From: Odoribacter sp.
GTDB lineage: Bacteria; Bacteroidota; Bacteroidia; Bacteroidales; Prolixibacteraceae
DNA length: 42,118 nucleotides
Direction: 5' to 3'
NCBI GenBank assembly: GCA_013824715.1
Contig: PNOH01000039.1
Coordinates: 1-42,118 of the forward strand
Part shown: piece after piece, positions 8,433-18,293 of the stretch
Layout: each line of letters opens with the position of its first letter
Numbering within the stretch: position 1 is the first letter of the stretch
Position numbers and translations under genes: made by a program
Notes under the pieces: generated by a model
What the model was told of the DNA's origin: nothing
What the model saw: only the letters and a program-made list of their open reading frames with translations
Databases searched by the model: none

Positions 8433-10463
8433 ATGCTAAAAAATCTCGTAACGAAAGCTGCTGACAATGTACGGATACTCTCGGCATCAATGGTTGAAAA
8501 AGCCAAATCAGGCCATCCGGGCGGTGCAATGGGCGGAGCCGACTTCATTACTGTCCTTTATTCAGAATTTCTGAATTACGATCCAGGTGATATGACCTGG
8601 ATTAACCGCGACCGTTTCTTTCTCGATCCGGGACACATGTCGCCCATGTTGTATTCTATCCTGGCGATGACTGGATATTACACGATGGAAGAATTGTCGA
8701 ATTTCCGTCAGTGGGGAAGCCCAACTCCCGGACATCCTGAAGTTGAACCTGCCAGAGGCGTTGAAAACACTTCCGGCCCACTCGGACAAGGCCATGTAAT
8801 GGCTGTAGGCGCTGCTATTGCCGAACGTTTTATGGTTGAGCGTTTTGGAGAATGGATGGCCCACAAAACTTATACTTTCATTTCCGACGGAGGTGTTCAG
8901 GAAGAAATTTCGCAGGGTGGCGGACGTATTGCCGGGTTCCTCGGACTAAGTAACCTGATCATGTTCTACGATTCGAATGACATTCAGCTTTCAACAGAAA
9001 CAAAGGACGTAACCAGCGAAGATACCGCGAAAAAATATGAAGCATGGGGTTGGAAAGTAGTTACCATTGAAGGTAACAACACCGACACTATCCGTGCTGT
9101 ATTGAAAGAAGCTCAGTCTGAGAAAGAAAAGCCTACTTTGATTATTGGTAAAACCATCATGGGTAAAGGCGCTTTGAAAGAAGACGGATCAAGTTTCGAA
9201 CGTCAGTGTGCTACTCACGGGATGCCTTTGGGTGAAGCAGGAGCTTCGTTTGAAAAATCAATCGAAAACCTCGGTGGCGATCCAAAGAACCCATTCGTTA
9301 TTTTCAACGATGTTCAGGCTCTGTTTGATGCCCGCAAAAAAGAACTGATTGCCGCAGCAGCTCATAAAAAAGCCACTCAGAAGGCCTGGGAAAAAGCAAA
9401 TCCTGTATTAGCAGCCAAACTGGCCAAATTCTTCAGCAAATCAACTCCTGAATTTGACTTCAGCAAAATTGTGCAAAAAGCCGGTTCAGCAACCCGTGCC
9501 GCTTCAAGCACCGTTCTGGCTGCATTTGCCGGTGAAGTTGAAAACATGGTCGTTTCTTCCGCCGACCTTTCAAACTCCGATAAAACTGACGGATTCCTGA
9601 AAAAAACCAAAGCATTCGCTAAAGGTGATTTCTCCGGTTCATTCTTCCAGGCTGGCGTTTGCGAATTGACGATGGCTTGTATCATGAACGGAATGGCCCT
9701 GCATGGCGGTATTATTCCTGTTTGCGGAACATTCTTTGTTTTCTCCGATTACATGAAACCAGCAGTGCGCATGGCTGCCCTGATGCAATTACCCGTAAAA
9801 TATGTCTGGACCCACGACGCGTTCCGCGTTGGTGAAGATGGACCAACCCACCAACCGGTTGAACAGGAAGCTCAGATCCGCCTGATGGAAAAATTAAAAA
9901 ACCACCATGGCAAAAACTCTACTTTAGTACTTCGTCCGGCCGATTGCGAAGAAACAACTGTGGCCTGGAAACTTGCGCTTGAAAATATTGATACTCCAAC
10001 AGCATTGATTTTGTCGCGCCAAAATATCAGGAATCTTCCGTCAAAAGGTGACCGTTACACTGAAGCTCAGCAGGCAGCTAAAGGAGCTTACACTGTAACC
10101 GATTCGGAAGGTACGCCCGATATAATTCTTCTGGCCAGCGGATCTGAAGTTGCCACCCTGGTTGAAGGCGCTGATCTGCTCGAAAAAGAAGGTATCAAAT
10201 GCCGGATCGTTTCTGTTCCGTCCGAAGGTTTGTTCCGCAGTCAGAATAAAGAATACCAGCAAAGCATATTACCTTCAGGAGTCAAGAAATTCGGTATGAC
10301 TGCCGGGCTACCTGTGAACCTGGAAGGTCTGGTTGGCGCCGATGGAAAAGTATTTGGTCTGGAATCATTTGGGTTTTCAGCCCCCTACACTATTTTGGAT
10401 GAAAAATTGGGTTTCACTGCTCAGAATGTTTACAAACAAGTAAAAGAAATACTCGATTATTAA
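8433..10463 (+). CDS. tkt: Transketolase
   Basis: 676 residues, full length for a single-chain transketolase. It transfers two-carbon ketol units between sugar phosphates in the non-oxidative pentose phosphate pathway, using thiamine diphosphate and Mg2+. Visible features are the N-terminal SGHPGGAMGGAD segment, the GPLGQGHVMAVG loop (about residues 112-123), and the TPP/Mg motif near residue 150. That motif reads SDGGVQEEIS rather than the more usual GDG...EG form. In the pyrimidine domain FRVGEDGPTHQPVEQ (about residues 468-482) is a strong transketolase signature. The C-terminal domain follows with ILLASGSEV. The gene stands alone and ends at a perfect hairpin shared with the convergent thrC gene. 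It would connect pentoses from plant glycans to glycolysis. Confidence 0.96.
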   Translation: MLKNLVTKAADNVRILSASMVEKAKSGHPGGAMGGADFITVLYSEFLNYDPGDMTWINRDRFFLDPGHMSPMLYSILAMTGYYTMEELSNFRQWGSPTPGHPEVEPARGVENTSGPLGQGHVMAVGAAIAERFMVERFGEWMAHKTYTFISDGGVQEEISQGGGRIAGFLGLSNLIMFYDSNDIQLSTETKDVTSEDTAKKYEAWGWKVVTIEGNNTDTIRAVLKEAQSEKEKPTLIIGKTIMGKGALKEDGSSFERQCATHGMPLGEAGASFEKSIENLGGDPKNPFVIFNDVQALFDARKKELIAAAAHKKATQKAWEKANPVLAAKLAKFFSKSTPEFDFSKIVQKAGSATRAASSTVLAAFAGEVENMVVSSADLSNSDKTDGFLKKTKAFAKGDFSGSFFQAGVCELTMACIMNGMALHGGIIPVCGTFFVFSDYMKPAVRMAALMQLPVKYVWTHDAFRVGEDGPTHQPVEQEAQIRLMEKLKNHHGKNSTLVLRPADCEETTVAWKLALENIDTPTALILSRQNIRNLPSKGDRYTEAQQAAKGAYTVTDSEGTPDIILLASGSEVATLVEGADLLEKEGIKCRIVSVPSEGLFRSQNKEYQQSILPSGVKKFGMTAGLPVNLEGLVGADGKVFGLESFGFSAPYTILDEKLGFTAQNVYKQVKEILDY

Positions 10464-10507
10464 CTTTTCCAAAGCTTTATTACAATTAATAAAGCTTTGG
10501 AAAAGTT
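10462..10507. terminator. Perfect 20-bp hairpin between transketolase and thrC genes
   Basis: The arms 10462-10481 and 10488-10507 are exact reverse complements (core CCAAAGCTTTATT) around an ACAATT loop. The left arm begins within the transketolase stop codon, and the thrC stop is 16 bases away on the other strand. There is no long T tract, but the symmetry and position suit a shared bidirectional terminator. Confidence 0.75.
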
Positions 10508-10522
10508 TACGCAAATAAACTC

Positions 10523-11824
10523 TTAGTTATTAAGCAAATAGTCTTTAAAATCGGCAAACTCGGCGCTTATACCAAATGAAAGTTTTTCACTTTTTAAAAA
10601 AGCAGCCAGTTTTTCAGGAAGGATTACGGTTCCTTTTCCCAATACTTCTTCTACCGTTTCGGTAAACTTAGCAGGATGAGCGGTTTCGAGAAAAACACCA
10701 ACTTCGCCAGGTCGCAGATCAGCTTTCAATGCCCGGTATCCAACTGCACCATGCGGATCGAGCATATATTTCTTTTCAGTATAAACCTGCTTCATAGTTT
10801 CGCGAATTTCATCATCCGAATAACGATACCCTACCATGTCGGCACAAATATCATGGTGCGAGTGATTGTATAAATCTAGAATGCGGACAAAGTTACTCGG
10901 ATCGCCAACATCCATCGCATTGGCAATGGTAGCGACAGATGGGCGTGGTTCATACTTTCCGGTTTTCAGGTAATTATAAACGACATCATTTTCGTTGTTT
11001 GCGGCAATAAAACGTTTAACAGGAAGTCCTAAAAATTTGGCAAATAGCCCGGCAGTCAGGTTACCAAAATTGCCGCTGGGGACTGAAAAGACTAGGTCGC
11101 TGTTAAGTTCAGTTTCGTGTAAACGGGCGTATGCATTAAAATAATAGAAGGCCTGTGGTAGAAAACGAGCTACATTAATCGAATTGGCCGAAGTTAAAAC
11201 CATATCTTCATTCAGTTCCTGATCCAAAAAGGCAGATTTCACCAAACGCTGGCAATCGTCGAAAGTGCCGTCAACCTCCAGGGCGGTGATGTTATTTCCG
11301 AGTGTGGTAAACTGTTTTTCCTGAATATTGCTCACCAGCCCCCTGGGGTATAGCACATAGACTTTTAAACCGGGAATATTAAGAAACCCATTGGCGACAG
11401 CGCTTCCGGTATCTCCTGAAGTAGCTACCAAAACATTAACTTCTTTACTAATCCCTTTCAGAAAATGTGCTAAAATACGGGCCATAAACCTCGCTCCTAC
11501 ATCCTTAAATGCCAGAGTTGGTCCATGAAATAATTCCAGTGAATAAATTTGATCGCTTATCCGAACAATGGGGCAATCGAAATTCAGGGAGTCAAAAACA
11601 ATTTCGTCAAGTACCTGTTCCGGAATATCTTCCCCAAAAAACTTATTGGCTACTTCAAATGAGATTTCCTGAAAACTCATCCGATGTATTCCCTTAAAAA
11701 ATTGAGGATGAAACTCCTCAATCCGCTCGGGCATAAACAATCCATTGTCGCTGGCTAATCCTTTTGTAACGGCTTCCATCAGGGATACTGAAGGAACAGT
11801 TTTGTTGGTGCTATAGAATTTCAT
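10523..11824 (-). CDS. thrC: Threonine synthase
   Basis: 433 residues. It converts O-phospho-homoserine to threonine and phosphate using PLP, the last step of threonine synthesis in the cytoplasm. The N-terminus MKFYSTNKTVPSVSLMEAV is typical of the bacterial thrC-1 class. The PLP lysine is K107 in GPTLAFKDVGARF, and the phosphate-binding loop is ATSGDTGSAVANGF (about residues 154-167). SVPSGNFGNLTAG and the late DPHGAVGY segment are also conserved. It is the last gene of the minus-strand run bcp-recA-thrA-apgM-thrC, 84 bases after apgM, and ends at the shared hairpin. Confidence 0.96.
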   Translation of the reverse strand: MKFYSTNKTVPSVSLMEAVTKGLASDNGLFMPERIEEFHPQFFKGIHRMSFQEISFEVANKFFGEDIPEQVLDEIVFDSLNFDCPIVRISDQIYSLELFHGPTLAFKDVGARFMARILAHFLKGISKEVNVLVATSGDTGSAVANGFLNIPGLKVYVLYPRGLVSNIQEKQFTTLGNNITALEVDGTFDDCQRLVKSAFLDQELNEDMVLTSANSINVARFLPQAFYYFNAYARLHETELNSDLVFSVPSGNFGNLTAGLFAKFLGLPVKRFIAANNENDVVYNYLKTGKYEPRPSVATIANAMDVGDPSNFVRILDLYNHSHHDICADMVGYRYSDDEIRETMKQVYTEKKYMLDPHGAVGYRALKADLRPGEVGVFLETAHPAKFTETVEEVLGKGTVILPEKLAAFLKSEKLSFGISAEFADFKDYLLNN

Positions 11825-11908
11825 TATACATTTAAGTTTGGTATTTCGCAGATAAAGTACGGTAAAATAACCGAATTAAGTAAGGATTCAGCTTGAAATA
11901 ATTATTAG

Positions 11909-13126
11909 TTAATTGATATTTTTACTTAAAAGTGTTCTCATAAACTGGTCGCCTTCCAAGGTACCGTACCATCCTTTTTCGACTTCAAATTCATCGTAGA
12001 ACTGTGTGTCATCAGGAGTTTCACCGGGCCGGTATATGATGAAAGGCACTGCATCGCGCGTGTGAATACGTGTGGCACAAGGAGTTGGATGATCGGGCAA
12101 AACGGCGATGGTAACCTGTTCGTCCATTTTTCTTGTTTCCTCAACCAGAAATTTCACTATTCGATGGTCAAGATATGTGATTGTTCTGATTTTTAACTCC
12201 ACATCGCCCTCATGACCAGCCTCATCGCTGGCTTCTACATGCAAATAGACCAAATCGTGATCTTTCAGGGCTTCGATAGTTGCCTTAGCTTTTCCTTCGT
12301 AGTTGGTATCGTATAAACCGGTTGCTCCCTCCACCTTAATTACATCCATTCCGGCATAAATACCAATTCCCTGAATGAGATCAACAGCAGAAATAACTGC
12401 TGATTTTTCAATCCCATACAACTCTTTAAAGGTTGACATTTGTGGTTTATAACCAGGCGACCATGGCCAGATGCTGTTGGCGACAGCTTTGCCTGCTTCT
12501 TTTCGTTTTATATTGATGGGGTGTTCGGCCAATAAAGCCTGTGAACGCAAAATCAGATAGTTCAGTAATTTGGCAGTTGAAACTGCCCCTTCATTTTCAG
12601 GCTCGATAAAGCAGGGACGGAATGGTTTTCCGGGCACATCATGCGGAGGTGTGCAAATTAATTGCTTTTTGCCACCTTTAATAATAAGTAAATTCCGGTA
12701 CGAAACTCCCGGATAAAAGCGGATGCTGTCATTTCCAAGTTTATTATTCAGGAATTCGATGAGTTCATACGCCTCAGCATTTGAGATATGTCCGGCTGAA
12801 TGATTCTTTATATTTTCATTTTCAATACAAATCAGGTTGCAACGAAGCGCCAAATCTCCATCTTCAAGATTGACTCCAATACTTGCGGCTTCGAGCACTC
12901 CCCTTCCCTCAAACACCGTATGCACATCGTAACCTAAAACCGACAGATTGGCAATTTCGCTGCCCGGATGCAGGTCTTGCGGAACAGTAATCAACCTCCC
13001 AGTGCGGCCAATTTTTGCCAGATTATCGATTGAAGGCTTATCAGCCATCTGCAGCGGGGTTTTTCCTCCATAATCTGCCAATGGCTCATCGGCCATTCCA
13101 TCTCCCAACACTATGATGTATTTCAT
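11909..13126 (-). CDS. apgM: ApgM-like alkaline-phosphatase superfamily protein, proposed homoserine kinase
   Basis: 405 residues of the archaeal-type cofactor-independent phosphoglycerate mutase family. Metal-site motifs are visible: YIIVLGDGMAD at the N-terminus, EGRGVLEAASIGV (about residues 73-85), HVEASDEAGHEGD and VLPDHPTPC in the C-terminal part. By sequence alone it could interconvert 3- and 2-phosphoglycerate. It sits 5 bases after thrA and 84 bases before thrC, and no thrB gene is visible in the window. From memory, a TIGRFAM subgroup (TIGR02535) of this family is described as a proposed homoserine kinase in such threonine operons. I infer that it phosphorylates homoserine here, but activity cannot be read from sequence. 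Confidence 0.88.
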   Translation of the reverse strand: MKYIIVLGDGMADEPLADYGGKTPLQMADKPSIDNLAKIGRTGRLITVPQDLHPGSEIANLSVLGYDVHTVFEGRGVLEAASIGVNLEDGDLALRCNLICIENENIKNHSAGHISNAEAYELIEFLNNKLGNDSIRFYPGVSYRNLLIIKGGKKQLICTPPHDVPGKPFRPCFIEPENEGAVSTAKLLNYLILRSQALLAEHPINIKRKEAGKAVANSIWPWSPGYKPQMSTFKELYGIEKSAVISAVDLIQGIGIYAGMDVIKVEGATGLYDTNYEGKAKATIEALKDHDLVYLHVEASDEAGHEGDVELKIRTITYLDHRIVKFLVEETRKMDEQVTIAVLPDHPTPCATRIHTRDAVPFIIYRPGETPDDTQFYDEFEVEKGWYGTLEGDQFMRTLLSKNIN

Positions 13127-13131
13127 GTTTT

Positions 13132-15561
13132 TTAAATATTCGACACACGTATAATATCGGCAAACACACCGGCAGCGGTAACAACTGCACCAGCGCCATA
13201 TCCTTTAATGATCATTGGAAACTCCTGATACCGTTCGGTAGTAAACATGACCAGATTGTTCGAGCCCTGCAAATCGGCAAACGGATGTCCGGCAGTTATT
13301 TCCTGTAATCCGATTTCGGCTTTCCCCTGATCGAACTTAGCGACAAACCTCCAGAAACGGCCAGCTTCTGCTAGTCTTTTCCTCTTCGTTTCAAATTCTT
13401 CATCCATTTCAGCAATAGTTTTCCAGAAATCATCAACGCTGCCTTCAAAATATTGATCAGGAATAAACGTGTTGATTTTTATATCTTTCATATCAAACTG
13501 GTAACCCGATTCACGGACCAGGATGAGTAGTTTGCGTGCCACATCAACCCCGCTCAGGTCTATGCGCGGATCGGGTTCAGCAAATCCTTTTTCTTTTGCC
13601 ATGAGGATGGTTTGACTTAAAGGAACATTTTCGCCGATGGTATTGAAAATGAAATTAAGGGTTCCTGACAAAACAGCTTCTATTTTCAGGATGGTGTCTC
13701 CTGAATTGACCAGGTCGTTTAAGGTGGTAATAATTGGCAAACCAGCGCCAACATTGGTTTCGAATAAAAATTTGACTCCTTTTCGTTTGGCTGTCTTCTT
13801 TAGAAGCGCATAATTCTCATATTCCGATGAAGCCGCCACTTTATTGGCAGTCACAATGGAAACGTTGGCATTCAACAATTCGGCGTATAAATCAGCAACC
13901 TTATCATTGGCTGTACAATCCACAAAAATAGAGTTGTACATATTCATACGGATAATTTCATCCTTGAATTCCTGAAGGCCCGAAATCTGTCCTTCTTCTG
14001 TCATTTTTTCGCGGAAAGTTTCAATATCAATGCCATCGCGGTCAAAAAGCATCCTTTTAGAATTTGCCACACCGGCAAGCTTTATTTTGAGGTGTTTCTC
14101 TTTCAGAAGTTTGGTTTGTTGCTGTTTAATCTGTTCGAGAAGATTTCCACCAACCAAACCAATACCCATCAGGAAGACGTTTAGTTCAACATTTTCAGAC
14201 AGGAAAAATGACTCATGAACAACATTTAAGGTTTTGCGCAGGTCGGATATTTTTACGACCCATGAAATATTTAATTCCGAAGCTCCCTGGGCAATGGCAA
14301 TAATGTTAATCCCGTTTTTGCCGATGGTGTGAAACAGTTTTCCGGCCACACCGGTAGCATGTTTCATGTTTTCGCCAACAATGGCCACAATAGCCAGATT
14401 GTCTTCAATCGTAATTTTATTGATCTGATCGAGATGTATTTCCCTCTCAAACTCTTGTCTGATTGCAGATTCGGCTTTCGATGAACTTAATGAATCGATG
14501 GCAAAGCTGATTGAATTTTCGGAAGATGCCTGCGATATGAGTATCACATTGATATTCTGACGCGCCAAAGCTCCAAAAAGCCGGGCAGAAATACCTGTAA
14601 CGCCTACCATTCCAAGTCCTTGAATAGTAATCAGGGTAATATTTGAAATGGATGAAATACCTTTTATCGGTAAATCTTTCCCGTTGAGTTTGCTTTCTGT
14701 AATCAGGGAACCTTCAGCCTCCGGATCCAATGTATTTTTAATACGGATTGGAATTCCTTTCTGATAAACCGGGAGGATGGTCGGAGGATAAATCACCTTG
14801 GCGCCAAAGTGCGAAAGCTCCATCGCTTCTGAGTAGCTCAGGGTTTTGATGGTGTACGCTTTGCTGATCACTCGCGGATCGGCAGTCATAAACCCATTGA
14901 CATCGGTCCAGATTTCGAGCGATGTGGCATCAACTGCTGCAGCCATTATGGCGCCGGTGTAATCAGAACCACCACGGCCAAGCGTAGTATATTCACCGGC
15001 ATCGTTGCCCGAAATAAAACCGGGAACGATGGCAATGCCTGAAAATGAAGTGAATGCCGAGTGTATAAGCTGGTTAGTCAGTTCAAAATTGACAATTGCT
15101 TTGCCGAAATCGCTGTTGGTACGAATAAGTTTACTTGAATCGAACCATTGGGCCGAGGGTACATAATCTGAAATAATTAACGACGACAGTCTTTCGCCAA
15201 AACCGATAATTTTATCCAGCGTTTTGGGGGTTAATTCACCAATGAGCGAAACTCCCTGAACAATTCGTTCAAGTTCTTCAAGCAAAACCTGAACCTTAGT
15301 TTTTATTTCAATTTGCTTTTCACCTTCAAATAATATTTCGATCACATTAAAGTGCCTCGTTTTGATTTCTGTTAATTCAGCCTGAAAGTAGCCGGTTCCG
15401 ATCGCAGCCATTTTTGCTGCACTCAAAATCTGATCGGTAATTCCACCTAAGGCCGACACCACGACGATCACATCATCGTCCTGTCCCATCAGGATTTCCT
15501 TAACCTTCTGAATATTTTCGGCGCTCCCCACAGAAGTACCTCCAAATTTTAAAACTTTCAT
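13132..15561 (-). CDS. thrA: Bifunctional aspartate kinase / homoserine dehydrogenase
   Basis: 809 residues from the ATG at 15561 (MKVLKFGGTSVGSAENI). An in-frame ATG 33 bases upstream would add an atypical leader, so I rejected it. Residues 1 to about 290 are the aspartate kinase, with KFGGTSVG and the LGRGGSDYTGA substrate loop. About residues 300-450 hold two ACT regulatory domains. From about residue 458 the homoserine dehydrogenase begins, with NAD(P)-binding MGIGLVGGNLL, TANKVA, and the catalytic region ETNVGAGLPI...LSGTLNFIFN. The protein catalyses the first and third steps from aspartate to threonine and methionine. The ACT domains imply feedback control by an end product. It is directly followed by apgM and thrC. 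Confidence 0.96.
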   Translation of the reverse strand: MKVLKFGGTSVGSAENIQKVKEILMGQDDDVIVVVSALGGITDQILSAAKMAAIGTGYFQAELTEIKTRHFNVIEILFEGEKQIEIKTKVQVLLEELERIVQGVSLIGELTPKTLDKIIGFGERLSSLIISDYVPSAQWFDSSKLIRTNSDFGKAIVNFELTNQLIHSAFTSFSGIAIVPGFISGNDAGEYTTLGRGGSDYTGAIMAAAVDATSLEIWTDVNGFMTADPRVISKAYTIKTLSYSEAMELSHFGAKVIYPPTILPVYQKGIPIRIKNTLDPEAEGSLITESKLNGKDLPIKGISSISNITLITIQGLGMVGVTGISARLFGALARQNINVILISQASSENSISFAIDSLSSSKAESAIRQEFEREIHLDQINKITIEDNLAIVAIVGENMKHATGVAGKLFHTIGKNGINIIAIAQGASELNISWVVKISDLRKTLNVVHESFFLSENVELNVFLMGIGLVGGNLLEQIKQQQTKLLKEKHLKIKLAGVANSKRMLFDRDGIDIETFREKMTEEGQISGLQEFKDEIIRMNMYNSIFVDCTANDKVADLYAELLNANVSIVTANKVAASSEYENYALLKKTAKRKGVKFLFETNVGAGLPIITTLNDLVNSGDTILKIEAVLSGTLNFIFNTIGENVPLSQTILMAKEKGFAEPDPRIDLSGVDVARKLLILVRESGYQFDMKDIKINTFIPDQYFEGSVDDFWKTIAEMDEEFETKRKRLAEAGRFWRFVAKFDQGKAEIGLQEITAGHPFADLQGSNNLVMFTTERYQEFPMIIKGYGAGAVVTAAGVFADIIRVSNI

Positions 15562-15634
15562 AACCTGATAAATTAAATCCGAATGAAACAGCACAGCTAG
15601 TTCACCCGGACATTTCTGTGTTTTTAATCTTTAT

Positions 15635-16660
15635 TTAATTTACCGTTGTAGTTGTGGTAATGGCTTCCAGAATTTTTGCCTCTAACTCCTGCGATAATTC
15701 AGGATTATCGCGAAGTACCGATTTGACCGATTCGCGTCCCTGACCCAGTTTCGTTTCACCATAACTGAACCATGAACCGCTCTTTTTAATAATATTGCAT
15801 TCAACACCCAGATCAACAATTTCACCTGTTTTCGAAATGCCTTCGCCATACATGATGTCGAATTCTGCCTTTTTAAATGGCGGGGCCACTTTATTCTTAA
15901 CAACTTTAACGCGGGTATGGTTTCCCTGGGCTTCTTCCCCATCTTTAATCTGTCCTATCCGGCGGATATCCAAACGAACTGAGGCATAAAATTTAAGGGC
16001 ATTACCACCCGTTGTTGTTTCAGGATTACCAAACATGACGCCAATTTTTTCGCGCAACTGGTTGATAAAGATCACGCATGTTTTGGTTTTACTGATATTT
16101 CCGGTCAGTTTCCGCAATGCCTGCGACATTAAACGCGCCTGAAGGCCCATTTTTGAGTCGCCCATTTCGCCTTCAATTTCAGCTTTTGGAGTCAATGCTG
16201 CCACAGAGTCAATCACAATAATATCCACAGCACCCGAACGAATCAGGCTATCGGCGATTTCGAGCGCTTGCTCACCATTATCGGGTTGCGAAATCAACAA
16301 CTCGTTGATATCAACGCCCAATTTGGTGGCATAACCCGGATCGAAAGCATGTTCTGCGTCAATAATAGCAGCAATTCCGCCAGCCTTTTGCGCTTCGGCA
16401 ATGGCATGAATGGCCAGTGTTGTTTTTCCTGAAGATTCAGGTCCGTAAATTTCGATGATCCTACCTTTTGGGTATCCACCAACTCCCATGGCGATATCCA
16501 GTCCGATTGAACCGGAGGATATGGAAGGGACATTTTCAACTATCCGGTCGCCTAATTTCATAATCGAGCCTTTGCCATAGCTTTTCTCAATTTTATCCAT
16601 GGTCAACTGCAAAGCTTTTAGCTTTTCCTTGTTCTGATTTGATTTTTCTTCGTTTGCCAT
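15635..16660 (-). CDS. recA: Recombinase RecA
   Basis: 341 residues, normal length. Walker [10 protein letters not shown] lies near residue 72 and Walker B is [19 protein letters not shown]. The L1/L2 region includes [21 protein letters not shown], and the [13 protein letters not shown] segment is diagnostic for RecA. It forms ATP-dependent filaments on single-stranded DNA for homologous recombination and triggers the SOS response. The start lies one base after the bcp stop, so the two genes are certainly cotranscribed, and thrA follows 73 bases later. I saw no obvious LexA box, and the gene may simply follow the bcp promoter. Confidence 0.98.
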   Translation of the reverse strand: MANEEKSNQNKEKLKALQLTMDKIEKSYGKGSIMKLGDRIVENVPSISSGSIGLDIAMGVGGYPKGRIIEIYGPESSGKTTLAIHAIAEAQKAGGIAAIIDAEHAFDPGYATKLGVDINELLISQPDNGEQALEIADSLIRSGAVDIIVIDSVAALTPKAEIEGEMGDSKMGLQARLMSQALRKLTGNISKTKTCVIFINQLREKIGVMFGNPETTTGGNALKFYASVRLDIRRIGQIKDGEEAQGNHTRVKVVKNKVAPPFKKAEFDIMYGEGISKTGEIVDLGVECNIIKKSGSWFSYGETKLGQGRESVKSVLRDNPELSQELEAKILEAITTTTTVN

Positions 16661-16661
16661 A

Positions 16662-17129
16662 TTACTTGATATCTAATGTTTTAATAATTTGATCGGTGTG
16701 GTTTATGGTATCCACTTTATCGAATATCTCATGGATAATCCCATTTTCACCGATGATAAAGGTTGTGCGTAAAACACCCATATATTTTTTGCCATACATG
16801 CTTTTTTCTCCCCAGACACCATAGGCCTGCAGAATTTCAGTCTGAGGATCGGCTATCAGGTTAAATCCAAACTGAAATTTACCGGCAAACTTTTTATGCG
16901 ACGAAACGTTATCGGGACTAACACCCAAAACCTCGTAACCTTTTGAAAGCCACATCTGGTAATTATCGTTCAGGTTGCACGATTCGGCGGTACATCCAGG
17001 CGTGTTGTCTTTCGGATAGAAGAATAAAATAAGTTTCCTGCCTTTGAACCCGCTCAGCGAAATTTGTTCACCTTTTTGGTTCAGTCCTGAAAAATCAGGA
17101 GCCTGATCGCCAACTTTTAAAGTTGTCAT
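16662..17129 (-). CDS. bcp: Thiol peroxidase of the Bcp/PrxQ type
   Basis: 155 residues from the ATG at 17129 ([13 protein letters not shown]). In-frame Met codons further upstream give an unlikely extension. The peroxidatic Cys is C46 in [11 protein letters not shown], and the second Cys of the pair is C51, the atypical 2-Cys arrangement of PrxQ enzymes. [10 protein letters not shown], the middle GVSPDN segment and [10 protein letters not shown] are all family hallmarks. It reduces H2O2 and organic hydroperoxides with thioredoxin in the cytoplasm. It heads the minus-strand run ahead of recA, divergently from the gene at 17280. Confidence 0.94.
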   Translation of the reverse strand: MTTLKVGDQAPDFSGLNQKGEQISLSGFKGRKLILFFYPKDNTPGCTAESCNLNDNYQMWLSKGYEVLGVSPDNVSSHKKFAGKFQFGFNLIADPQTEILQAYGVWGEKSMYGKKYMGVLRTTFIIGENGIIHEIFDKVDTINHTDQIIKTLDIK

Positions 17130-17279
17130 TATTACTCGCATTAATTTCAACAAATATACTTGAAATATTTATATAAAGCGGAAGGAACGATTCGTTAACA
17201 TTAAAATAAACAAGACAAAACCTAATGGGAGCTTGGTACTTTTTAGTACTTTTAAACCCGAATTTATTCGTTGACCAAC

Positions 17280-18293
17280 ATGCTAATTTTTCTGAAAACA
17301 CTGCTTAAAATAAGCTTTCTGCTCCTATTCTTTTCATGGGCAAATAAAGAATTGCTGGCGTGTAAGGGAAACCCAAACATCCACTTTAAGAATGATTATT
17401 TGGTATTAGCCCATATTTTTTCGCCTGATTATTTTTTCATTCAGGAGCATACCAACGATACAATCCCGACTAAAAACAATGACGATAAGGTGATCAAGAC
17501 TGAAGAGGGATTCACTATTCCAAGCAGTTTGGCAGGTAATATTTTTACTTTTCAGGTAAATTCGGACATTACCTACCGAAATTTCAGCCATTTTGTAAAA
17601 AATCAATCGAGGAGAATATTTTTTCAGGCATGGCTATTGGAGAAGGAACTGCTTAATCTTACCAGCGAAACCGACAGCTTGCGCAAAATATATTCAAGTT
17701 CAGCCAGCGAACAAAAAGAAGCTATTTCAGTCCTAATCCTGAAAAATGAAAAACGGGTTATCAGCCTCAATCAGGAAATTCCGGTTTTGTACCAAAATGC
17801 CCGCGAAGAAGAAGATAAGTATTGGAAATCGGCTTCAGGAAACGAAATATTAAGGTTTCAGGTAAAGATAAAGATAATCAATGATAGCATTGAACAGGCA
17901 AACCACAAGTTCCGGGAACAAAACAAAGAAATCCATACATCAGTGGCCGACACGCTGATTTTAGATAATGATCCGCCCAAAGCGCCGGAGACAAAACATG
18001 AAATTAGTTCGGAAATAGTTTATAAAATACAAATCGGAGCTTACAAAGGTAAAATTCCTGATCCGGCCGGTAAACTGATAAAAAAACTGTCAACCATCAG
18101 AAAAGTAGAGAATTATACTGACGATAAAGGTATCAAAGTGTTTACCACCGGAAATTTAAGAAACTATAATGAAGCTTTAACTTTACAAAGTCAGGTCAAA
18201 CAGGAGGGTGTAAAGACTCCGATTATTGCAGCCTATCTTAAAGGAAAACGTATAACACTTTCTGAAGCCAGAAAATTAAACAATGAACTATGA
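17280..18293 (+). CDS. Exported protein with coiled coil and SPOR-like C-terminus
   Basis: 337 residues from the ATG at 17280; a TTG nine bases upstream is in frame but less likely. The N-terminus is a hydrophobic signal or anchor (LIFLKTLLKISFLLLFFSW). A central helical region (about residues 95-215) is rich in Lys, Glu and Gln with heptad-like spacing, suggesting a coiled coil. About residues 245-325 resemble a SPOR domain: VYKIQIGAYKGKIP, then KGIKVFTTGNLRNYNEAL and QVKQEGVKTPIIAAYLKGKRI. SPOR domains bind peptidoglycan lacking stem peptides, often at division sites. Specific function is unknown. Its stop overlaps the clpS start by four bases (ATGA), so translation is coupled. Confidence 0.75.
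   Translation: MLIFLKTLLKISFLLLFFSWANKELLACKGNPNIHFKNDYLVLAHIFSPDYFFIQEHTNDTIPTKNNDDKVIKTEEGFTIPSSLAGNIFTFQVNSDITYRNFSHFVKNQSRRIFFQAWLLEKELLNLTSETDSLRKIYSSSASEQKEAISVLILKNEKRVISLNQEIPVLYQNAREEEDKYWKSASGNEILRFQVKIKIINDSIEQANHKFREQNKEIHTSVADTLILDNDPPKAPETKHEISSEIVYKIQIGAYKGKIPDPAGKLIKKLSTIRKVENYTDDKGIKVFTTGNLRNYNEALTLQSQVKQEGVKTPIIAAYLKGKRITLSEARKLNNEL

Noticed and set aside
15562-15594. Upstream ATG extension of thrA
   Set aside because: The added residues are not typical of aspartate kinases, whose N-terminus is MKVLKFGGTSVG-like.
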